Virus record (IMG/VR): IMGVR_UViG_3300020179_000132
Location: 1 to 28,570 of that record
DNA from: a virus
Direction: 5' to 3' (one strand)
Length of the DNA stretch: 28,570 nt
Shown here: piece after piece, positions 22,650-28,570 of the stretch
Layout of the letters: the number at the start of each line of letters is the position of its first letter
Numbering within the stretch: the stretch's first letter is position 1
The notes under the pieces: generated by a model
Told to the model about the DNA's origin: nothing
The model's input: only the letters and a program-made list of their open reading frames with translations
Databases searched by the model: none
Program-made: the position numbers and the translations under genes

Positions 22650-24902
22650 ATGGCCGACCAGTCAATTTCCCAGCTTAATCTACTTGCTGCTGGATCACTG
22701 GCCGCTGGTGATGAACTGCCTATTGTTGATATAAGCGCTAGTGAAACAAAGAAAATTCGTGCGGCTAGTTTGGTTGAGGCTGGTATTGCCTTAATTACTG
22801 ATGGCAGCATTGATTTAATCAAGCTTAATCAAGCTAGTGCAACCAAAATAGGCACGTCTGCATTGGCAGATGGCCTCATCACTTCCGCAAAATTAAACGA
22901 TAATAGCTCTATTGTTTCAGCCAGCACTTTTCCCGCCGCCAATAATTTTACTGGCAAAGGTTGGTTCCGCTCTACTGATCAAAATCTCTATATTTATTCT
23001 GCTGGCTCTTATCAGCAAGTGGTTATGCCCACTGCTGGTATTGCGGATGGTGCCATTACAACGGCAAAAATTGCTGCCAATGTCATCACTGATGCCAAAA
23101 TTCAAAGCGGTGGTTTAACAGCCAGCAGCATTGCTTCTGATGCAATTGTTACCGCCAAAATTCTTGATAGCAATATAACAACCGCCAAAATTGCTGATAG
23201 CGCCATTACAAATGTAAAATTAGCAGCTAATACCATTGAAGGAACTAAAATCGCGGCTGGCGCTGTTGGTACAGCCGCGCTAGCAGCAAGTGGCATCACT
23301 TCTGCTAAATTTGCGACGGGGGCTGTTGATACTGCTGCATTAGGAGCAAGTGTTGTTACAACGGCAAAGATTGCAGATAGCGCTGTCACTTATGCAAAAC
23401 TTGGCCTGTCCGATGGCGACATTCCTGGCACAAAGATTACTTCCGCAACCATTAGTGGGCTACAAATTAGCACTGGTGGTGTTCTTACAGCCAATTTAGC
23501 CGATGGCGCCGTAACGAATGCAAAGATTGCATCAACCACCATTGGAGCCGGAAAATTTGCTGCGGGTGCTATTGCCACAGTAGATATTGCTGACGATGCC
23601 ATTACCAATGCCAAAATTGGCGATAATGCAGTGGATACACTGCAAATTGCTAATAGTGGCGTTACAGCCATTAAGCTCGCTAATAGTTCTTCTACTGTTG
23701 TTCAGGCAAATGCACCAATTTCCAATGGCGCTTTTACTGGCCAACAATTTTTAGACACTTCCACTGGTTATGAATATACGTGGAATGGCAGTAGTTGGCA
23801 GCGCCAATCAGCAATTAATGATATCACTTTTAACAATTCCACTCCTCTTGCTTTTTCTGTTTCTTTTCCCGATAATTTTTCGGCAGTTATCACTTCATCG
23901 TTAGATAGTCAAGCTGCTAATAATTTTTTTGTTGGCCCAACAACTGGTGCAAATGCAGCGCCAACTTTTAGGGCAATGGTTCCGGCTGATTTGCCATTAG
24001 CCACGAGTGGTACTGTTGGCGCTGTGCAGCCCGGCGGGGGCTTGCAAATGGGCAATCCTGGCGTCATTCAACATATTAATGCAACCACGGCGGGCACATT
24101 TACTGGCGCTGTCACTATTGATGCTCAAGGGCACATTGTCAACATTGCCGATGGTTTAACGGCTGATGAAATTCCAGAATTAGACGCTACCAAGATTACC
24201 ACTGGCACTTTTGATAGTACATTTTTAGCGCCAAATAGCGTCACTGCTTCACAGTTGGCGGATTACGGCATTGCACAAGTTAGCGAAAGCGCTCCCACTC
24301 CTGAATTTGCTGGACAATGGTGGGTCAATCCAAATGATCGTGCAGCATATATTTGGGTGGGTGTGGTGTCACCCACGCCCGAGGGTTATTGGCTAAACCT
24401 TGGATATGGCAGCCCCACGCAAATCAACCTTCGTTTTGGCGGCACTTATAACGCATCTGGAAATATTGTTGAAAGTATTAACAGCTATGGTATTGAGGCT
24501 GGTCTAACTATTGGTCAAGCATTATCTAGTCCAAGTACAAGCAATAATGGTGTCTATTTAATCTGCACGTCTTCTGGTGTTGGCACCACTCCTGCACCCA
24601 ACATTGATCTTGCTATTGGCAATTGGGTGCTCTCTCAAGGGATTGGGTCTAATTGGACAAAAATAGATCTTGGAAGTGCTGTTGCTGGCGTTGGCGACCA
24701 AGATGTATTGGTAGATGGCGGTGCGCTCGTTCCAGTGGCCCCTGGCGTATCCACCCAAGAAGACTTTAATGTATTGGTATATGGAAGAGTGCAAATCGCA
24801 AACTTAATCACGGCAGGCATTGTGCGTGCTTCGTCTGAGGTTGCAGTGGCATCTGGAACTGGCGTAATGACTATTGGCACTGTTGATGATGGCAGCTATT
24901 AA
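22650..24902 (+). CDS. Tail fiber protein with decapeptide-repeat shaft
   Basis: 750 residues. The opening MADQSISQLNLLAAGSLAAG and ELPIVDISASETKKI is a recurring phage fiber or virion-attachment start. Residues 132-343 are 21 tandem units, mostly of exactly ten residues, with consensus A-x-x-x-[IV]-T-x-A-K-[IL], a beta-helical or triple-stranded shaft. Residues about 365-385 include GQQFLDTSTGYEYTWNGSSW, a small cap-like element. The C-terminal third has GYGSPTQINLRFGG and VLVDGGALVPVAPGVSTQED, of unknown fold. There is no S74 domain, so it is likely a separate, proximal fiber component. No Shine-Dalgarno is evident. Confidence 0.75.
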   Translation: MADQSISQLNLLAAGSLAAGDELPIVDISASETKKIRAASLVEAGIALITDGSIDLIKLNQASATKIGTSALADGLITSAKLNDNSSIVSASTFPAANNFTGKGWFRSTDQNLYIYSAGSYQQVVMPTAGIADGAITTAKIAANVITDAKIQSGGLTASSIASDAIVTAKILDSNITTAKIADSAITNVKLAANTIEGTKIAAGAVGTAALAASGITSAKFATGAVDTAALGASVVTTAKIADSAVTYAKLGLSDGDIPGTKITSATISGLQISTGGVLTANLADGAVTNAKIASTTIGAGKFAAGAIATVDIADDAITNAKIGDNAVDTLQIANSGVTAIKLANSSSTVVQANAPISNGAFTGQQFLDTSTGYEYTWNGSSWQRQSAINDITFNNSTPLAFSVSFPDNFSAVITSSLDSQAANNFFVGPTTGANAAPTFRAMVPADLPLATSGTVGAVQPGGGLQMGNPGVIQHINATTAGTFTGAVTIDAQGHIVNIADGLTADEIPELDATKITTGTFDSTFLAPNSVTASQLADYGIAQVSESAPTPEFAGQWWVNPNDRAAYIWVGVVSPTPEGYWLNLGYGSPTQINLRFGGTYNASGNIVESINSYGIEAGLTIGQALSSPSTSNNGVYLICTSSGVGTTPAPNIDLAIGNWVLSQGIGSNWTKIDLGSAVAGVGDQDVLVDGGALVPVAPGVSTQEDFNVLVYGRVQIANLITAGIVRASSEVAVASGTGVMTIGTVDDGSY
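23043..23678 (+). repeat. 21 tandem decapeptide-coding repeats (30-bp period)
   Basis: Twenty units of ten codons and one of twelve, starting at ADGAITTAKI and ending at ANSGVTAIKL. Hydrophobic residues fall at positions 5 and 10, Lys mostly at 9 and Ala or Gly at 1 and 4. The DNA is diverged between units, so it is an old protein repeat rather than a recent DNA expansion. Confidence 0.85.
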
Positions 24903-24922
24903 GTAAATAAGCAGGACAAATT

Positions 24923-25102
24923 ATGCCCTCTCACTACGGAACGTCAAAATTTGTTTATGCAGGCAAGGAAGTGCCACCATACGGCCTGCCAATGCAAGTT
25001 TTAGTCAAAACGAGTGGCGCTTTTTACTACACGGCATGGGATAACGTTGATCATATTATCAATGAAAGCAATGCGTGTATAGATGAGGGCGAATATTATT
25101 AG
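24923..25102 (+). CDS. Small hypothetical protein, 59 aa, between fiber genes
   Basis: A 59-residue ORF beginning MPSHYGTSKFVYAGKEVPPY and ending ACIDEGEYY. AGGA at 24913-24916 stands 6 nt before the ATG, one of the better Shine-Dalgarno sites in this window, and codon use resembles the neighbours. It is rich in Tyr and Pro and lacks membrane or signal segments. It fills most of the 240-nt gap between the two forward fiber genes. I do not recognise a family; a fiber-assembly or adaptor role is a positional guess only. Confidence 0.65.
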   Translation: MPSHYGTSKFVYAGKEVPPYGLPMQVLVKTSGAFYYTAWDNVDHIINESNACIDEGEYY

Positions 25103-25142
25103 AATGTGAAAGACTTAATCGCCACCTTTTTGGTTTAGGCAC

Positions 25143-27815
25143 ATGGCTTCCATTCTTAAGCATCTTCGTTCGTCCACTGCTGACAAGCGCCCCACTGCAT
25201 CGGGCTTGGCTGATGGACAAATTGCAATTAATACGGCGTCAGGGACGCCTGCGATGTTCTTCAAGGACAATGCTGGAAACATTGTCAAAATTGGTCCTGC
25301 TCACATCGGCACCGCTGCTCCAAACGCAATCCCTGCTGGTAGTGCTGGCAATTCTGATGGCGAATTATGGATTGATGAAAGTCTGACCACTCGTGGATTG
25401 AAATATTACCGTGGCGCCACGTTTGTCAATTTAACACCTTCTGGCACCACTACTACTGTTGGTCTTGTCGAGCTTGCCACTGACGCAGAAACTCAAACTG
25501 GCACTGACAATGTAAGGGCAGTCACGCCTTCTGGCCTGCAAAGCAAAATTAGCGATAGCACGAGCACAACCAGTTCCACCACCATTGCATCTTCTACGGC
25601 TGTTAAGAGTGCTTATGACCTAGCCAATGCTGCACTTCCGAAAGCTGGCGGCACTCTTACTGGCGAACTCTTAATTAGTCCTAGCGGAAGTTTAGTTTTT
25701 GAAGGAAGTAGTGATGATGGTTTTGAAACAATTATTGCCGTTACCAATCCTACGGCAGATCGCACCATTACTTTTCCAAATGTAACTGGCAACGTTGTCA
25801 CGACTGGCGATAGCGGTACGGTCACCAGTACGATGATTCTTGATGGCACCATTCTTAACGCTGATATTAACGCGAGTGCTGCAATTGTCGATACAAAATT
25901 AGACACAATTGCCACTGCAGACAAGGTAAGTCTTTCCGCATTGAATATTGACGGGGGCACCGACATTGGTAGCGCCTTAGAAAATGGGGATTTATTTATT
26001 GTTGACGATGGAGCAGGGGGGACCAACAGGAAGGCTCAAGCTTTCCGCATGGCGCAACTTACCTATAGCGGTGTCACTGGGGATATTACAGTTGCCTCTG
26101 GCGGCACTGCTGCTATTTCCGCTGGCGTCATCGTTAATGCTGATGTCAACGCCTCTGCAGCCATCGCTGGCACCAAGATCAGCCCTGACTTCGGCAGTCA
26201 AAACGTCACCACCACTGGCACGGTTACGGGCGCCAGCTTGTCTCCGACCAGCAGCACGGTCCCGTCAAACGGGGTTTATCTACCTGCCGCAAACAGCGTA
26301 GCCATCAGCACTAACAGTGTTGAACGCCTCAAAATTGGCACTAGCGAGGTGGTGTTTAATGATGCAGGAAATGATATTGATTTCAGGGTTGAAGGTGATA
26401 CAAATGCAAACCTGCTATTTGTTGACGCCTCAACAGATCGAGTAGGCATAGGGACTAGTTCGCCTCAGAACCAACTGCATCTTGTCGGATCCGCCGCCAG
26501 CAACTACATCCGACTTGATAATAGTTCGGGTGCCAGAACGTATATAGCAACTGAAGCAGCAATTTCTGCAATTTATGCACAAAATAACGCTGGTGGAGAG
26601 TCACCGCTTCAACTTATAACTGGTGCAACGCCACGTATTCACATTGCTGCGGCAGGCAATGTAGGGATTGGCGTTACGAGCCCTGATGCGCTTGTTAGCT
26701 TAGGCAACACCGCTGACGCTAAAAAATTCCTTGTCTATCAAGACACAGGAAATAAAATTTATTACGGCTTTGGGATACAAGCCGGTGAGATGCGGACGTT
26801 TGCTGCATCAAATGGTGTACTAACTTTTGGTCAAATAAGTACATCAGACGGCACTACGTACACCGAACGCGCCCGCATCGATACATCGGGACGCCTGTTA
26901 GTTGGCACGTCTAGTGCGCGTAGCGGGTACGCAGGCGGAAATAACTTCACTCCTTATCTGCAAGTCGAAGGAAACAGTGACGGAACCAGGTTTTACAGTT
27001 TAACCAATAATTCAAATGCTAACGCTGTTTCTGCTCCAATCTTAAATCTTTCGAGAAGCCGCTCATCCAGTATTGGCGGCACCACAGTTGTCCAAAATGG
27101 TGATTGGCTTGGAACTATTTCATTCAATGGCTACGATGGGACTAATCCGGTCGAAGCCGTACAAATCAAAGCAGAAGTAGACGGCACCCCTGGCACCAAT
27201 GACATGCCAGGCCGCCTAGTGTTCTCGACTACTGCCGACGGGCAGAGTTCTCCGACGGAGCGGATGAGGATTACAAATCAAGGGATCCTGAACTTAAACG
27301 GTCAACGTTCAGGATTTGGCTTACCCATGAGTGGTAGCGGAAACGTGCGTGTTGCTGCTTCTTCTGCCGGAGGAATGTCCATTAGCACCTTCGATACTCT
27401 GGACTACACAGCAGTTCAGTTTGTCCGTGAAGTATCCGGCACTGCTATACAAGTAGGCACCATCACTTGCACATCCACTACTACGGCATACAACACCAGT
27501 TCTGACTATCGACTGAAAGAAAATGTTATTGCGCTTGATGATGCTGCAACCCGTCTCAAGCAGATCCCTGCCTACCGCTTCAACTTCATCGCTGAGCCGG
27601 ACAAGACTGTCGATGGCTTCTTGGCACATGAAGTGCAGGACGTTGTTCCTGAAGCAATCACCGGCGAGAAGGATGCAGTCGATGATGACGGCAACCCTAT
27701 CTACCAAGGCATCGACCAATCCAAGCTGGTGCCCCTGCTGACGGCTGCGCTCCAAGAAGCCATTGGTGAGATTGAATCACTGAAAGCTCGTGTTGCTGCC
27801 CTTGAAGCCCAGTAA
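25143..27815 (+). CDS. Tail fiber/spike with C-terminal peptidase S74 (intramolecular chaperone) domain
   Basis: 890 residues. The start MASILKHLRSSTADKRPTAS with LADGQIAINTASGTPAMFFK is the common fiber N-terminus that attaches to the tail. Residues about 150-350 carry shaft repeats, including the related units ILNADINASAAIVDTKL and VIVNADVNASAAIAGTKI. Residues about 425-700 resemble head-binding or adhesin modules with VGIGTSSPQNQLHLVG. PGRLVFSTTADGQSSPTERM precedes the S74 domain, whose core is SSDYRLKENV with Ser787, Asp788 and Lys792. It ends in a coiled-coil, KARVAALEAQ. S74 domains trimerise the fiber and are usually cut off by autocleavage at the Ser. The distal half has higher GC codons than the proximal half. 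Confidence 0.88.
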   Translation: MASILKHLRSSTADKRPTASGLADGQIAINTASGTPAMFFKDNAGNIVKIGPAHIGTAAPNAIPAGSAGNSDGELWIDESLTTRGLKYYRGATFVNLTPSGTTTTVGLVELATDAETQTGTDNVRAVTPSGLQSKISDSTSTTSSTTIASSTAVKSAYDLANAALPKAGGTLTGELLISPSGSLVFEGSSDDGFETIIAVTNPTADRTITFPNVTGNVVTTGDSGTVTSTMILDGTILNADINASAAIVDTKLDTIATADKVSLSALNIDGGTDIGSALENGDLFIVDDGAGGTNRKAQAFRMAQLTYSGVTGDITVASGGTAAISAGVIVNADVNASAAIAGTKISPDFGSQNVTTTGTVTGASLSPTSSTVPSNGVYLPAANSVAISTNSVERLKIGTSEVVFNDAGNDIDFRVEGDTNANLLFVDASTDRVGIGTSSPQNQLHLVGSAASNYIRLDNSSGARTYIATEAAISAIYAQNNAGGESPLQLITGATPRIHIAAAGNVGIGVTSPDALVSLGNTADAKKFLVYQDTGNKIYYGFGIQAGEMRTFAASNGVLTFGQISTSDGTTYTERARIDTSGRLLVGTSSARSGYAGGNNFTPYLQVEGNSDGTRFYSLTNNSNANAVSAPILNLSRSRSSSIGGTTVVQNGDWLGTISFNGYDGTNPVEAVQIKAEVDGTPGTNDMPGRLVFSTTADGQSSPTERMRITNQGILNLNGQRSGFGLPMSGSGNVRVAASSAGGMSISTFDTLDYTAVQFVREVSGTAIQVGTITCTSTTTAYNTSSDYRLKENVIALDDAATRLKQIPAYRFNFIAEPDKTVDGFLAHEVQDVVPEAITGEKDAVDDDGNPIYQGIDQSKLVPLLTAALQEAIGEIESLKARVAALEAQ
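27207..27272 (+). repeat. Outer inverted repeat, left copy (66 bp)
   Basis: Matches the reverse complement of 28501-28566 without gaps, 58 of 66 identical. The last 27 bp (27246-27272) are perfectly identical to the complement of 28501-28527. It encodes the segment just before the S74 tip. Confidence 0.85.
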
Positions 27816-27934
27816 TCCCCTTCGTTAGATACGTCATCTAAATCAAAGGGTTCTTCCATTGGATCGCCAACATCATCTTGATTGCTCAAGTCAAGACTGG
27901 CTTCGCAGTATTCTTCCCAGGCGGTGTCAGGCAT
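27701..27934 (-). CDS. Small acidic ORF downstream of the reverse fiber tip; probably chimeric or truncated
   Basis: 77 codons on the reverse strand, starting 14 nt after the stop of the reverse S74 gene. The first 39 residues (MPDTAWEEYCEASLDLSNQD, VGDPMEEPFDLDD) lie in the spacer between the two fiber tips and look like a real acidic protein. The remaining residues are simply the antisense of the forward fiber's C-terminus. The ORF therefore seems to have lost its own 3' end where the two arms meet. There is no Shine-Dalgarno. The function is unknown, and it could be a chance ORF. Confidence 0.35.
   Translation of the reverse strand: MPDTAWEEYCEASLDLSNQDDVGDPMEEPFDLDDVSNEGDYWASRAATRAFSDSISPMASWSAAVSRGTSLDWSMPW
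27792..27823 (+). repeat. Inner inverted repeat, left copy (32 bp)
   Basis: Matches the reverse complement of 27941-27972 at 28 of 32 positions without gaps. It covers the last codons, the stop and eight bases beyond (TCCCCTTC), so similarity extends past the coding end. Confidence 0.82.
27818..27850 (+). terminator. Candidate hairpin after fiber stop codon (weak terminator)
   Basis: TTAGAT (27825-27830) pairs with ATCTAA (27836-27841) and, across a small internal loop, CCCTT (27818-27822) pairs with AAGGG (27846-27850). TTCTTCC rather than a T-run follows, so intrinsic termination is doubtful. It lies between convergent genes. Confidence 0.3.
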
Positions 27935-27940
27935 AGTAGT

Positions 27941-27972
27941 GAAGGGGACTACGCGGCCTCAAGGGCAGCAAC
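27941..27972 (-). repeat. Inner inverted repeat, right copy (32 bp)
   Basis: Complement of 27792-27823 with four mismatches. It covers the end of the reverse S74 gene and the eight bases after its stop codon (TAG at 27949-27951). Confidence 0.82.
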
Positions 27973-28570
27973 TTTGGCTTCAAGGGTTTCGATGCGCTCC
28001 ATCGCTTCCTGCAGCGCCTTGACTGCCTTCATATAAAGCACGGAATACTGGACCCCTTTTGTCGTTGTACCAAGGTCGTTGCCATCCTTATCACGATCTT
28101 GCGCTTCATAAACTAAGCCAGGGCTGATGGACTCAACCTCTTGGGCGATCACGCCAATTTGGCGATGGGTTGGATCTTTCTTGAAATTATAGTTACGAAC
28201 TTGAAGCGATTTAATGTCATCCCATTGCGAATTTGCATCGACAATGTTTTCTTTCAGTTTGATGTCAGAAAGGGAGCCATAACTATTGTTAGTGTTTTGG
28301 GCATTGCCGTTGCCAATGATTTTAAATCTTTCAGAACCAAAATTGCCTGACCAGCATTGTAAAAAACTAAATCCTGTGCCTGCTGCTGTGTAATTATTTA
28401 TATTGAATTGATTAGATACATATGATGTGCTTGTTGCATTAATCAACAAATTACCTTGGTTATGAGCCGGTACTGTTGTAGTAATAAAACCATCCTGAGC
28501 AATCCTCATCCGCTCCGTCGGAGAACTCGACCCATCTGGCGTAGTCGAGAACACTAGACGGCCAGGGGTA
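27949..28570 (-). CDS. Second S74 tail fiber tip on the reverse strand (partial, 5' end outside window)
   Basis: The reverse frame is open from the right edge and gives about 206 residues ending AALEAA. It opens with TPGRLVFSTTPDGSSSPTER, nearly the same as the forward fiber. It then has a different middle (LINATSTSYVSNQFNINNYT, CWSGNFGSERFKIIGNG) and an S74 core SLSDIKLKENI, followed by RQIGVIAQEVESISPGLVYE and a terminal coiled coil. No start is required inside the window: GTG 28554 is only a possible start, and similarity runs upstream of it. The gene converges on the forward fiber gene. It is either the tip of a full second fiber or a spare tip for the forward shaft. Confidence 0.82.
   Translation of the reverse strand, partial: TPGRLVFSTTPDGSSSPTERMRIAQDGFITTTVPAHNQGNLLINATSTSYVSNQFNINNYTAAGTGFSFLQCWSGNFGSERFKIIGNGNAQNTNNSYGSLSDIKLKENIVDANSQWDDIKSLQVRNYNFKKDPTHRQIGVIAQEVESISPGLVYEAQDRDKDGNDLGTTTKGVQYSVLYMKAVKALQEAMERIETLEAKVAALEAA
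28501..28566 (-). repeat. Outer inverted repeat, right copy (66 bp)
   Basis: Complement of 27207-27272, 58 of 66 identical, with a perfect 27-bp core at 28501-28527. The window ends four bases later, so the repeat may extend further right. Confidence 0.85.

Noticed and set aside
1-28570. CRISPR array, tRNA, insertion sequence or HIP1 (GCGATCGC) sites
   Set aside because: None was noticed by eye. The only clear tandem repeats are protein-coding fiber shaft units, and the only long inverted repeats are in the fiber tips.

Overview
The window holds most of the structural (late) region of a tailed bacteriophage with a long, non-contractile tail (siphovirus). It runs left to right in canonical order: end of a head-morphogenesis protein, prohead protease/scaffold (DUF2213), capsid cement, major capsid protein (DUF2184-like), head-tail connectors, a tail-tube candidate, a tail-terminator candidate, the G/GT tail chaperones, a 1677-residue tape measure, minor tail proteins, a J-like tail-tip protein and fibers ending in peptidase S74 chaperone domains. 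No integrase, lysis, replication or tRNA gene is visible. The host cannot be read from the sequence. The fiber style (decapeptide shaft repeats, S74 tips) recalls aquatic phages including cyanophages, but no HIP1 octamer was noticed, so that is a weak inference.

Region 1 (1-4700) interrupts the head module. After the Cys-rich tail of the head protein comes a tight cassette of two glycosyltransferases (GT4 and GT32-like), a DUF4422 protein and a SAM methyltransferase. Then comes a DUF6496-like ORF that appears to be joined to a downstream domain by -1 frameshifting, a small unknown gene and a reverse-strand XRE regulator. Region 2 (4764-8581) makes the capsid and connectors, with an apparent nested in-frame scaffold start at 5340. 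Region 3 (8616-16367) makes the tail tube, terminator, chaperones and tape measure. It contains an intrinsic terminator whose 3' arm is also the ribosome-binding site of the next gene, and a textbook G/GT frameshift site. Region 4 (16373-22599) makes the tail tip plus two proteins that share a tail-tube-like segment. Region 5 (22650-28570) holds the fibers.

The most unusual features are at the two ends. At the left is a second frameshift signal (A_AAA_AAG, 5-nt spacer, 8-bp stem-loop), outside the tail chaperone locus. At the right are two convergent S74 fiber tips on opposite strands, bounded by an outer 66-bp inverted repeat (58/66 identical) and an inner 32-bp inverted repeat (28/32 identical). 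That is the geometry expected of an invertible fiber-tip switch. The forward strand shows one complete fiber; the reverse-strand copy runs off the window edge, so the full architecture and any recombinase lie outside.

Most genes abut or overlap by 1-4 nt (ATGA and TAATG junctions), so long polycistronic late transcripts with translational coupling are likely.
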